In this document: in pieces, positions 1-9,643 of the stretch | Position numbering within the stretch: the first letter of the stretch is position 1 | Layout of the letters: each line of letters opens with the position of its first letter | Assembly (NCBI GenBank): GCA_030426085.1 | Contig: JAUHYW010000018.1 | Span: 62,001-126,000, forward strand | DNA: 64,000 bases | Source: a bacterium | GTDB taxonomy: Bacteria > Myxococcota_A > Bradymonadia > UBA7976 > UBA1532 | Direction: 5' to 3' | Notes under the pieces: model-generated | Seen by the model: the letters and a program-made list of their open reading frames with translations, nothing else | Database searches by the model: none | What the model was told of the DNA's origin: nothing | Translations under genes and position numbers: made by a program

Positions 1-3000
1 CCTCGATGGCCAGGGGCCAGGTGATCTCGAAGATGTCGTCGTCGAGCCGGCTCGTCGGCTGGAGCGCCGCGTCGGCGTCGCTGGCGACCACGACCACCGC
101 CGGATCACCCCCCGGGCCGTCGTCGGTCACCCACCAGTCGTCCCCGTCGCCGATCACCCCGTCGCCCGAGCTGTCGGCGGTGACCGCGGTGTCTTCGTCC
201 GAACCCAGGTTGCCGGCCAGGGCGACCGAGAGGTCGAGCGGGGCGCCGCCTGGGTTCTCGAACAGATCCACGTAGCGGATCCAGCCGGCGTCGTCGGGCA
301 CGAAGATGTGCCGGGTGATGCGCACCGGGCCCTCGAGGGTCGCCAGCTCGACCGGCCCCGCGATCAGCGTGCGCCCGCCGACGATACGCGCCTGATCGGG
401 CCCGGCGAAGAACACGTCGCCGTCCAGCCGGAAGGCGGTGTCGAACGCGTCCTGGGTGCCCTCGGCGACCGCGCCGGTGGGCTGCACGTCCCATTCGAAG
501 CCGGCCCCGTCGACCAGGGTCAGCGGCAGATCGACGAAGGCCAGATCATCGCCCCCGTCGAGCGGGTCGGTGCCGTCGGCCCGCACCTCGTCGAAGTCGC
601 TGCGCCCGCCGCCGTCGCTGTCGCCGACGGTGGGATCGGTCCCGATGGCCACCTCTTCCCCGTCGCGCAGCCCGTCCCCGTCGGTGTCGAAGACCCGGGG
701 ATCGCTGCCCGCCGCGAACTCGCCGGCGTTGGGCAGATCGTCGGCGTCGGGGTCGGCCGCGCCGTCGGCCGGGTCGTTGGGGTCGAAGCCCTCGGCGAAC
801 TCGTAGCCGTCGGGCATCGTGTCGCCGTCGGTGTCGGGATCGGCCGGATCGGTCCCCAGCGCCAGCACCTCGTCGCCGTCGTCCAGCCCGTCGCCGTCGC
901 TGTCGAGCGCGGTGGGATCGCTGCCGTGGATCAAGACCTCGTCGCCGTCGCCCAGCCCGTCGAGATCGGTGTCCATCGAGCGGGGGTCGCTGCCGATGTC
1001 GAGCACCTCGTCGCCGTCTTCGAGCCCGTCGCCGTCGGTGTCCGGGGCCCCGGGATCGGTGCCCGCCGCCTGCTCGCCGAGGTTGTCCAGCCCGTCGCCG
1101 TCGGGGTCCAGGCCCTGCTCGCCCGCCGTGAGCGGGTCGAAGCCCGCGTCGACCTCGAAGCCATCGAGCAAGCCATCCCCGTCGGTATCGGGCAGGTCGG
1201 GGCGGGTGCCGATGGCCAGCTCGTCGTCGTCGGCCAGCCCGTCGCCGTCCGCGTCGGGCCGGGCGGCGAAGTTCACGATGGCCGCCCGCTCGGCGGCGGT
1301 CAGCCCGGCCAGCGCGGCCTCGGGCAGCGTCGCCAGCCGGGCCGCCTGAGCCAGCGCCTCGGCGCGGGTCGCGCTCTGGGCCGCGAAGTGCATCACGATG
1401 CGCCGCTCGCCGGGCGGGATGACCAGCGGGAACTCGACGCGCCAGGTGTCGGCCACCTGCTGCACGCTGTCGGGGCGCAGCGCGGCGCCGGGGCCGGCGA
1501 AGACCAGCGTCACCGGCGGATCGCCGCCCAGCGCGGCGCCGTCGTCGGTGGCGAACCAGTCATCGGTGGCATCCACGATGCCATCGGCGATGGCGCTGCC
1601 GATCACCGTCGTCTCGTCGTCGCTGCCGTAATTGCCCGCCAGCCGCACCCGCACCGCGCGCGGCTCGGGGTGGGGGTTGTCGATGATGGCCAGCAGCCGG
1701 GCGAAGCGGTCGTCGTCGGGCACGTAGATCTTGCGCCGCACGTTGACACCGGCCAGCGCGGCGGGCCCCAACCTCAACTGGCGCCCGCCGAGCTGCGGGG
1801 TCAGCAGCCCCAGCTCAGGGTAGCGCGCGCCGTCGACGAACACGTCGAAAGCGTCGTCGAACGCGTCATCGGTGCCCCGCTCGATGTGCCCGTCGCCCTG
1901 CACGTCCCAGTCGAAGTCGCCGCCGTCGGTCAGCGTGATCGGGGCCGCCGCCCGGGGCAGATCGTCGCCCGCGGCGCTGGGATCGGTACCGTCGTCGCGC
2001 ACCTCGTCGCCGTCCGAGATGCCCCCGCCGTCGGTGTCGACCCGGGTCGGATCGCTGCCCACGTCGATGACCTCGACCCCGTCGCCCAAGCCGTCCCCGT
2101 CGCTGTCGATCAGGCCCGGATCGCTGCCCGCGGCCTGCTCGCCGAGGTTGTCGAGGCCGTCGCCGTCGGGGTCGTCGGCGCCCTCGTCGCCCGCGATGGG
2201 ATCGAAGCCGGCGGCGACTTCGAAGCCATCCAGCAAGCCATCGCCGTCGGTGTCCGCCACGCCGGGCGCGGTGCCCGCGGCCAGCTCGTCGCCGTCGTCG
2301 AGGCCATCGCCGTCGCTGTCGGCGCTGCGCGGGTCGAGCCCCTGCGCCAACTCGTCGGCGTCGGTCAGGCCGTCGCCGTCGTTGTCCAGCGCGAAGTCGA
2401 GCACCGCCGAGATCCGCCCGCCGGCCTCGACGGTGATGCCCGCGGTGGCGCCGGCCGGCACCTGCACGATCAGCTCGGTCTTGGTGGCCGCGGTGGCCGC
2501 GCCCTCCACCGCGCCGAAGCGCACGGTGTTGCCGGCCCGGGTCGGGTCGAAGAAACGCCCGGTGATCCGCACCGCGTCGCCCTCGGCGGCCACCGGGGGA
2601 TCGACCGCGATGGGCACCGGCGCGGTGTCCGCCGGCCGCAGCGTCAGCGGGATCGGGTCGAGGGGCGTGACGTTGTCGCCGTAGTCCTCGACCGCACCGG
2701 CCAGGGTCACGGCGACCGGGCCGTCGAGCGGGGGCAGGCTCACGATGCTGTTGTAGGGGGCGGCCTCGTCGACCACGGCCTCGTCCAGCGGGCCGCCGGT
2801 GACGGTCAGGGTCAGGCGGTGCACGGCGACGTCGTCCGCGGCCTCGGCGGTGACCACCAGGACGTCGGCGCCGAAGAGCGCGACCCGGGTCAGGCCGGCC
2901 AGATCGACCGCCTCGCCGACGAGGGTGAAGGCGCCCCCGGTGGCGTCGGCGATCTGGCGCAGCGCGGCGTCGTCGGCCAGGGCGACCGGGTTGACCACGG

Positions 3001-6000
3001 CGCCGGCGTCGACCGCCCGGGCGACCGCGTCGGCGGGGAAGGCCCCGCCGCCGGCCGAGAACAGGAAGATCACCGGCGCCGCCGCCCGCCGGGCGGGGGA
3101 TCGGGCCAGCCGGCGCAGCGCCTCGTCGATGGCCGCGCCGTGGTCCGGGATGCCTTCGGCGGGGCGCCCGAGGTAGTCATCCAGCGCCGCGTCGATGGCA
3201 GAGAAGTCATCGGTCAGCGCTTGCCACGTCGTCGCGTCGTCGGTGTAGTCGAGCAGCCCGGCCCGGGTCACCGCGGGGTCGAAGAGCGCGACGAGCCGCC
3301 GCGCGATACCGGCGAGCGCCTCGACGCCGGTGTCGGCCTGCCCGTCCTCGTCGAGATCGAGCGCGGTCTGTCCGGCGGCCCCCGCGTCGCGGGCGAAGGC
3401 CAGCATGACATCCGACGGGCCCACGGTGAGCGTCGCGCCCGCGGGCGGGGAGGTGATCGCGCCGGTGGGCGGGGTGTCGTCGTCCTCCCGGATCACGTCC
3501 CGGGTCACCGCCGCGGTCTGGCCGGCGGTGTCGACCGCCTCGACCCGGATCGTCACCGCCTCGCCGCCCGCGCCGCCGGGCAGGCGGGTCTGGGCGGTGT
3601 AGGGCGGGGCCTGCCGGGTCGCGATCAGGGTGCCGCCCGCGAAGAACCGGACCTCGGCGACTCCGACCTCGTCGACGGCGCTGGCCTCGACGCTCACGAT
3701 CGAGCCTTCGGTGATCCGCGCGCCGGGGGCGGGGGATTCGATGGCGACGTCGGGTGGGGTGTCGGCGATGACCTCCAACTCGACGACGGCCTCGGCGGTC
3801 TGCCCCCGGGCGTCGCGGGCCCGCAGGGTCACCGGGGTGGGCTCGGCGGCGGCCGGGGGCGCGGTCAGATCGAAGCGATAGGGCGCCCGGGGCCGGGTCT
3901 GGGCGACGCGGCCGTCGATCACGAGGTCGACGGTGGCCCCGACGTCGTCGGTGGCCCGGGCGGTGAGCCGCACCGCGCTGCCCTCGACGACCGGGCCGTC
4001 GGGGGCCTCGATGACCTCGATCGTGGGCGGCTGGTCGGCGACGACCTGGATGATCAGCTCGGCCTCGGCCCGGTTGCCGGCCCGATCGGTCACCGCGGCG
4101 GTCACGACGAGCGGCGCCGGCTGGGCGTCGGCGAGGCCGAGCGGCGCGGCGAACTGCGCGTCGAACGGCGGCTCTTCGATGACCGCGATGGGATCTTCAC
4201 CGGCGAACAGCTCGACCCGGGCGACGCCCACGTCGTCGGCGGCGGCGAGGCGGATGTCGACCGGGGTGCCCTCGATGAACGCGGCGCCCTCGAACGGCGC
4301 GAGGAAGCGGATGGTCGGGATCTGGTCGTCGTCCCGCCGCAGCAGCGAGACCGGCTCGGAGATCGTCCGGTTCTGGCCCCCGTCGACCGCGACCGCGGTG
4401 AGCGTGACCGCGCCCCCGTCGCCCTGGGGCATGACATAGTCGGCGGTGTAGGGCGGCGATGTGTCCGATCCGATCGCGATGCCATCGGCGAAGAACTCCA
4501 CCCGGCGCACGCCGAGGTCGTCGATGGCTTCGGCCACGATCTGCGTGACGGTGCCTTCGAGCGCTTCGTCGCCGGTGTCCGGCTCCCGGATGAGCACCTG
4601 CGGCGGCTGGTCGACCGGCACCACCAGCGGCACCAGCACGACCTGCCCGTGGCGCTCGATCCGGCCGTCGGCCTCGACCGCGATCTCGTCGTTGACCGGG
4701 CTGAAGGCCCGCACGGTGAAGTCGCCCTGCGGCACGATGGGCAGGTCGAGCACGCCCCCCGGCCCGGTGCGGCCGGCGGCCCGGAAGAAGTCGCCGAGCG
4801 GCGCCCGGCGGATGTGGATCGGGGCGTCGACGGCCGGCGCGCCGTCGCTGTCGATGACGGTCACCCGCGCCGTGCCCAGCGGCACGAGGTCCAGGTCCCG
4901 CTCGGCGACCTCGCCGTCGAGTACCGCCACCAGCCGCTCGCTCCACAAGCCCGTCGCCGGCTCCTGCGCCCGAGCGGTGACGACCCCGGTGGGCACGTCG
5001 AGGAAGGCGTAGCGCCCGCCGGTGTCGCTGCGCCCGGCGCGCTCGAGCCCCTCGCCGAGGACCTCGACCGGGACCTCGATCGCCGGGTTGCCCCCGCCGT
5101 CGCGCACCGCGCCCACGAGCCCGCCGACCGGGTCGATGACGATCGCCACGTCCAGCGTCTCGCCGGCCCGCAGGTTGGCCCGGGCGCTGCCCCCGAGCGG
5201 GCTGCCGTCGGCGACGGGCACCCGGGCCTCGACGGTGTAGTCGCCGGGCGGTACGCCGGTGATCGCGAAGCGACCGTCGACCGCGATGTCGGCCCGGGGG
5301 TCGGCCCGGAAGTCGCCGCCCCGCAAGAAGACCTGCCCGGTGCTGACCACGTTGCCGTCGGCCCGGCGTACCACGCCGCCGATGAGCCCGGCGTTGCCGA
5401 ACCGCACGTCGCGGGCGGCGTCGCCCTCGGCGGGGAAGACGCCGGGGGTGATCGGCGAGCGGATCCCGGTGTTGGGGTGGGTCGCGGTGAGCTCGAAGTC
5501 GAAGCGGGGGATGGCGATGTTGTTGCCGTTGCCACCCAGCCGGGGCGCGATGGCATAGGTGCCATCGTCCCGGGCGGTGATGCCATGCCGCCGGCCGAAC
5601 AGCGGGTGGCCGCTCTGCCAGACGAGCCGGGCCCGGGGCACGGTGGTCTCGCCGTCGCCTTCGAAGACCACCCCCGAGACCGCGCCGTCGCGGGCGGGCA
5701 GGGGGTCGACGGCACCGGCGAGGCGGGGGAAGTTGAGCAGGCCGTTCAGGTCGAGCGCGTCGATGCCTTCGAAGGCTTCGGGTGGGGCCTCGGCCAGCCG
5801 CTCGGCGGCGGTCAGCGCGGCGAAGCGGTCGAGCTGCTGCACCCCGAAGTGCATGATCACCGCCCGGCCGCCGGGCGGCACGGTGACCGCCTGCCACACG
5901 CTCTCCAGGCGGGCGAAGGCCTGCCCGTTCAGGTCGAACGACGCCCCGCTCGCCGCCCGCAGGCCGCCCGCGCCGTCGAAGACGTGGGCCACCGCCGGCG

Positions 6001-9000
6001 CGTTGCGCTGCACGAAGGGGTCGGCGTCGACGGTGTCGTCGATCACCGCCCAGCGATCGGCGGCCGGCCCCAGCTCGGGCCCGGCGAGCACGAAGCCGTC
6101 GCCGCTGCTGCTGTCGACGAGCTGCGGCGGATCGGTGAACGTGAAGCCGCCCCGGGCCTCGGTGGTGAAGCCGAAGTGGGTGCGGATCCGCAGGTCGACG
6201 GTGATCGGGGCCCCGGTGGGGTTGCGCAGCACCTCGAGGTAGCGCACGAAGTAGCCGTCCCGGGGCACGAAGACCCGCCGGGTGACCTCGAGGCCGCCCG
6301 GGCCGTCGCCGGGCAGCGAGAGCTGGCGCCCGCCGAGGTCGAGCTGTCCCCCGCGGCCGACGAAGGGCGCGAAGTCGTCGCCCTCGCCCCGCAGCTCGAG
6401 CAGGAACCCGCCGCTGCCCAGGCCGCCGTCGCCCCGAAAGACGCTCTGGGTGCCGTTGCGGATGGAGCCGTCCTGGTGGATGGCGTGCTCGAGGTTGTTG
6501 GCGTCGAACAGCCGGGCCACCCGGGGGTTCTGCAGCGACGGGGGCACCGCGCCGCCGCCCCCACCGCCGCCCGGCTGGGGGATGACGTCCCGGGCGGTGG
6601 CCACGTCGACCTCGATGATCTCGCCGTCGAGCTGGATCTCGCCGGCGGCCTGCCCCGCCAGCCGGCCCGCGCGCAGGCTGGCCGAGACGGTGAAGCGGCC
6701 TTCGGGGATGCGATCGAGGAGGTAGACCCCCGCGGGATCGGTCGTCGTGAACCGCCGCGGCGCGCCGTCGACCGCGCTGTCGATCGTGATCGCGGCCCCG
6801 GCCACCGGGACGCCCTCGGGATCGGTCACCAGCCCGGTGACGAGCCCGGTCCCCCCGAGCTGGATCACCCGGTCGAGCACCTCGCCGTGGTCGCGCAGCT
6901 CGAGGCCCTCGGCCCGCCCCCGGCGGGTGCCGGTGCCGTCGATGGCGTCGATCCGGAACGGCCCGTTGGCCACCGGCACGAGGTCGAAGCGGAAGCGCCC
7001 CGCGGCGTCGGTGAACGCCCGCCGGCCGCCGGGCTCGAGCACCATCAGGATGCCCCGCACCGGGGTCAGGCCGTCGGCGGCGACCGCGGTCCCGGTGATG
7101 ACGCCCGCGCTCTCCAGGCGCAGCTCGAGCGGCAGCACCTCGTCGGCGAGCACGTTGCTGTCCACCGCGCCGGTCAGGCCGCTCAAGGGCTCGACCGCGG
7201 CCAGCGAGAAGCCCCCGGCGAGGATGTCATCGAAGCGGGCGATGCCATCCCCGTCGGTGACACCCACCTGCGTCTGGGGGAAGGGTGTGCGACCGGTCAG
7301 GGTGACCCGGGTGTTGGGTGAGATGGCACCGCCCGCGTCGCGCACGGTGACCTCGACCGCGCCCAGGCCGCGCAGCGTGACCGTCGCCCGCACGTCGACG
7401 TCGGGGTCGAGCAGGTCGACCTCGATGCGGCCCCGATCGGGCGTCTCGGGGTCGACCGCGGTGACGGTGTAGCGGCCCAGCGGCAGGCCCTCGACCCGCA
7501 CCTGCCCCGCCGCGTCGGCCTCGAGCTGCCGCCCGCCGGGGTCGATGGTCACCCGGGCCCCGGGCAGCGGCGTCTCCTCGTCGCTCTGCAAGACGGTGGC
7601 GACGATGTTGCCCGCGCTGCGCAGGGTCAGCGTCACCCGGGCGGTGTCGCCTTCGAACCGCACCTGCCCGCTCGCCGTGGCGGCGAGGCCGGTCAGCGGG
7701 TCGCGGGCGGTGATGTCGAACGGCCCGATGAAGACATCGTCGATGACAAAGGTGCCTTGGGCATCACTCACCGCCGAGGCCCGCCCGCCGAACGGCCCGT
7801 CGCCCACCAGCTCGACCTGCGCCCCGGCGACGAGCGCGCCGCCGCCGGTCTCGACGACGCCGGTGACCCGCCCCCGGCCGAGGAAGGTGACGTCGGCCTG
7901 CACCGTCTGGTTGGTGCCGTTGATGGCCGCCGTCGTGCGCCCCCGGTCGCCGTCGGCGTCGAACGCCTCGACCGTGTAGACCCCCAGCGGGATGAAGTCG
8001 AACTGGAAGCGGCTGAAGGCGTCGGTCGTCGTCTCCAACGTCACCGGGCCCCGCAGGACCACCGGGATCCCTTCGCCCACCGCCGCTCGGCCGCGGCCAT
8101 AGACCGTGCCCCGGATCGTGCCCGAGGCGGTCAGCGCGACGTCGACGGTCACCGAGGCGTCGGGGATCAGCTCACCGACGCTGCGCCCCCGCAGGCCGGT
8201 GGTCGGATCGGTGGCGACCACCGTCACCGGGCCCTCGTCGAACCGCTGCAAGAGGTACTGCCCGGCGGCGTTGGCGTTGATCGCCCGGTCGTCGTCGCCC
8301 ACGGTCACGAAGACCCGGGCCCCGGGCACCGGCGCGCCGCGGGGGCCGACGATGGTCCCCCCGACCGCGCCCCGCACCGCCCGCAGCCGCAGCTCGCCGA
8401 CGTCGGTGACGCCGGCGGGCACCGGCGCGACCCGGATCTTGCCGTCGAGCACGGCGCCCCGCTCGATGAAGCGGGCCTTGACCTGGATCCGCGGCGCCTC
8501 GACGACCACGCCCGGGATCTCGAAGGCCCCGGCGGCGTTGGTGATGGCCTGAAACCGCTCGTCCACCAGCACCACGGCCCCGGCGACGGCGGCGCCCTCG
8601 GTCGTGACCGCCCGGCCGACGACGGTGGTCGTCTCGTCGGGCGACAGCGGGTCGAGGCCGAAGTCGACCTCGGCCCCGTCCTCGATGCCGTCGCCGTCCG
8701 AGTCGGCCGCGTTGGGGTCGGTGCCGATGCGCAGCTCCTCGCCGTCGAGCAGCCGATCGCCGTCGGAGTCGGCCCGGCGGGGGTCCAGATCGCGGTCGAC
8801 CTCGTCGCCGTCGAGCAGGCTGTCGCCGTCGCTGTCGGGCAGGTCGGGCGCGGTGCCCGCGGCGAACTCCTGCACGTTGTCCAGGCCGTCGAGGTCGGTG
8901 TCGAGCAGCGCGTCGCCCGGGTCGTCGGGGTCGAGGCCGTTGGCCACCTCGTACTCATCGGGCAGGCCGTCCCCGTCGCGATCGTTCGGGATGTCGACCC

Positions 9001-9643
9001 GGATCCGCAGCGACGACGACAGCCCCTCGATCTGAGCCCGGATGATCACCTCGCCCCGGCGCAGCGGGGTGACGATGCCGTCGACGTCGACGGTGGCCAC
9101 GGTGGGATCGGACGAGGTCCACACGGTGCCCGCGGTGGGCGACGAGACGAAGATCTGCCGCCCGTCGGGGTGCTCGCCGAGGGCGATGATGGGCAGCGTC
9201 GCCTCGGGGTCGGTGATGGTCGGGTCGCCCCCGGCGGGGAAGAGCTGCACCCGGCGCACGAGCGGCTGGTAGTCGTCGAAGAAGATGTGGACCGGCTGGC
9301 GATCGTCCTCGAGGTCGAGCAGCCGCGACGAGCCGTAGAGCAGCCGCCCGTTCCGGTTGCAGACGGCCCGCACCCGGGAGCGCACGCCGGCTTCGAACGG
9401 CACGTTGGGGATGGCGAAGTCGCCGTCGGCCCCGACCTGCGCGGTGCGGTTGCCGATGTTGACCACGCACCGATCGTCGAGCTCGACCGGCTCGCCGCCG
9501 ATGTAGATCCGGGGCGAGGCCTCGCGCACGATCTGAGCCTCGGCCGGGGGCAGGCCGAGCACGAAGGGCGCGAGCAGCAGCGCCCGGATGGCATGGGATG
9601 CCACCCGCCGATGCCACCCGCGGGGGAGGGGAGAGGGGCTCAT
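1..9643 (-). CDS. Giant secreted TSP3/carboxypeptidase-regulatory/VWA repeat protein, partial (C-terminus outside window)
   Basis: At least 3214 residues are present with no stop before the window edge. The start is ATG at 9643, whose ATGA overlaps the stop of the upstream gene. A signal peptide runs to about residue 36 (ends AEAQ). Then come a Big_2-like domain (about 120-200), TSP3 Asp-rich repeats (213-331), a run of carboxypeptidase-regulatory-like (SdrD_B-type) beta domains (334-1028), a Gly/Pro linker, a 'R' domain of about 250 residues (1044-1300), more regulatory-like domains, Ig-like domains with conserved DD(V/L)GV motifs (1674-2061), a VWA-like domain (about 2068-2281), an IPT-like domain, and alternating TSP3 blocks and R domains to the cut end. 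The architecture matches the protein at 27897-40199 almost domain for domain, so the two are paralogues. In the VWA domain the metal site (FARDAGAAG) is lost. TSP3 repeats bind calcium in known families; an extracellular structural or adhesive role is inference. Confidence 0.9.
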   Translation of the reverse strand, partial: MSPSPLPRGWHRRVASHAIRALLLAPFVLGLPPAEAQIVREASPRIYIGGEPVELDDRCVVNIGNRTAQVGADGDFAIPNVPFEAGVRSRVRAVCNRNGRLLYGSSRLLDLEDDRQPVHIFFDDYQPLVRRVQLFPAGGDPTITDPEATLPIIALGEHPDGRQIFVSSPTAGTVWTSSDPTVATVDVDGIVTPLRRGEVIIRAQIEGLSSSLRIRVDIPNDRDGDGLPDEYEVANGLDPDDPGDALLDTDLDGLDNVQEFAAGTAPDLPDSDGDSLLDGDEVDRDLDPRRADSDGDRLLDGEELRIGTDPNAADSDGDGIEDGAEVDFGLDPLSPDETTTVVGRAVTTEGAAVAGAVVLVDERFQAITNAAGAFEIPGVVVEAPRIQVKARFIERGAVLDGKIRVAPVPAGVTDVGELRLRAVRGAVGGTIVGPRGAPVPGARVFVTVGDDDRAINANAAGQYLLQRFDEGPVTVVATDPTTGLRGRSVGELIPDASVTVDVALTASGTIRGTVYGRGRAAVGEGIPVVLRGPVTLETTTDAFSRFQFDFIPLGVYTVEAFDADGDRGRTTAAINGTNQTVQADVTFLGRGRVTGVVETGGGALVAGAQVELVGDGPFGGRASAVSDAQGTFVIDDVFIGPFDITARDPLTGLAATASGQVRFEGDTARVTLTLRSAGNIVATVLQSDEETPLPGARVTIDPGGRQLEADAAGQVRVEGLPLGRYTVTAVDPETPDRGRIEVDLLDPDVDVRATVTLRGLGAVEVTVRDAGGAISPNTRVTLTGRTPFPQTQVGVTDGDGIARFDDILAGGFSLAAVEPLSGLTGAVDSNVLADEVLPLELRLESAGVITGTAVAADGLTPVRGILMVLEPGGRRAFTDAAGRFRFDLVPVANGPFRIDAIDGTGTRRGRAEGLELRDHGEVLDRVIQLGGTGLVTGLVTDPEGVPVAGAAITIDSAVDGAPRRFTTTDPAGVYLLDRIPEGRFTVSASLRAGRLAGQAAGEIQLDGEIIEVDVATARDVIPQPGGGGGGGAVPPSLQNPRVARLFDANNLEHAIHQDGSIRNGTQSVFRGDGGLGSGGFLLELRGEGDDFAPFVGRGGQLDLGGRQLSLPGDGPGGLEVTRRVFVPRDGYFVRYLEVLRNPTGAPITVDLRIRTHFGFTTEARGGFTFTDPPQLVDSSSGDGFVLAGPELGPAADRWAVIDDTVDADPFVQRNAPAVAHVFDGAGGLRAASGASFDLNGQAFARLESVWQAVTVPPGGRAVIMHFGVQQLDRFAALTAAERLAEAPPEAFEGIDALDLNGLLNFPRLAGAVDPLPARDGAVSGVVFEGDGETTVPRARLVWQSGHPLFGRRHGITARDDGTYAIAPRLGGNGNNIAIPRFDFELTATHPNTGIRSPITPGVFPAEGDAARDVRFGNAGLIGGVVRRADGNVVSTGQVFLRGGDFRADPRADIAVDGRFAITGVPPGDYTVEARVPVADGSPLGGSARANLRAGETLDVAIVIDPVGGLVGAVRDGGGNPAIEVPVEVLGEGLERAGRSDTGGRYAFLDVPTGVVTARAQEPATGLWSERLVAVLDGEVAERDLDLVPLGTARVTVIDSDGAPAVDAPIHIRRAPLGDFFRAAGRTGPGGVLDLPIVPQGDFTVRAFSPVNDEIAVEADGRIERHGQVVLVPLVVPVDQPPQVLIREPDTGDEALEGTVTQIVAEAIDDLGVRRVEFFADGIAIGSDTSPPYTADYVMPQGDGGAVTLTAVAVDGGQNRTISEPVSLLRRDDDQIPTIRFLAPFEGAAFIEGTPVDIRLAAADDVGVARVELFAGEDPIAVIEEPPFDAQFAAPLGLADAQPAPLVVTAAVTDRAGNRAEAELIIQVVADQPPTIEVIEAPDGPVVEGSAVRLTARATDDVGATVDLVIDGRVAQTRPRAPYRFDLTAPPAAAEPTPVTLRARDARGQTAEAVVELEVIADTPPDVAIESPAPGARITEGSIVSVEASAVDEVGVAEVRFFAGGTLIATRQAPPYTAQTRLPGGAGGEAVTIRVEAVDTAGQTAAVTRDVIREDDDTPPTGAITSPPAGATLTVGPSDVMLAFARDAGAAGQTALDLDEDGQADTGVEALAGIARRLVALFDPAVTRAGLLDYTDDATTWQALTDDFSAIDAALDDYLGRPAEGIPDHGAAIDEALRRLARSPARRAAAPVIFLFSAGGGAFPADAVARAVDAGAVVNPVALADDAALRQIADATGGAFTLVGEAVDLAGLTRVALFGADVLVVTAEAADDVAVHRLTLTVTGGPLDEAVVDEAAPYNSIVSLPPLDGPVAVTLAGAVEDYGDNVTPLDPIPLTLRPADTAPVPIAVDPPVAAEGDAVRITGRFFDPTRAGNTVRFGAVEGAATAATKTELIVQVPAGATAGITVEAGGRISAVLDFALDNDGDGLTDADELAQGLDPRSADSDGDGLDDGDELAAGTAPGVADTDGDGLLDGFEVAAGFDPIAGDEGADDPDGDGLDNLGEQAAGSDPGLIDSDGDGLGDGVEVIDVGSDPTRVDTDGGGISDGDEVRDDGTDPSAAGDDLPRAAAPITLTDGGDFDWDVQGDGHIERGTDDAFDDAFDVFVDGARYPELGLLTPQLGGRQLRLGPAALAGVNVRRKIYVPDDDRFARLLAIIDNPHPEPRAVRVRLAGNYGSDDETTVIGSAIADGIVDATDDWFATDDGAALGGDPPVTLVFAGPGAALRPDSVQQVADTWRVEFPLVIPPGERRIVMHFAAQSATRAEALAQAARLATLPEAALAGLTAAERAAIVNFAARPDADGDGLADDDELAIGTRPDLPDTDGDGLLDGFEVDAGFDPLTAGEQGLDPDGDGLDNLGEQAAGTDPGAPDTDGDGLEDGDEVLDIGSDPRSMDTDLDGLGDGDEVLIHGSDPTALDSDGDGLDDGDEVLALGTDPADPDTDGDTMPDGYEFAEGFDPNDPADGAADPDADDLPNAGEFAAGSDPRVFDTDGDGLRDGEEVAIGTDPTVGDSDGGGRSDFDEVRADGTDPLDGGDDLAFVDLPLTLVDGAGFEWDVQPTGAVAEGTQDAFDTAFRLDGDVFFAGPDQARIVGGRTLIAGPVELATLEGPVRITRHIFVPDDAGWIRYVDLFENPGGAPLDLSVALAGNLGSDEDTAVTADSSGDGVIGDGDDWWVTDDGPGGDPAVVVVASDADAALQPTSRLDDDIFEITWPLAIE

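Noticed and set aside
308-7321. A 2337-codon open frame on the plus strand
   Set aside because: Antisense to the partial giant protein, whose domain order matches its paralogue. The plus-strand translation is Gly/Val/Arg-rich with no recognisable domain.
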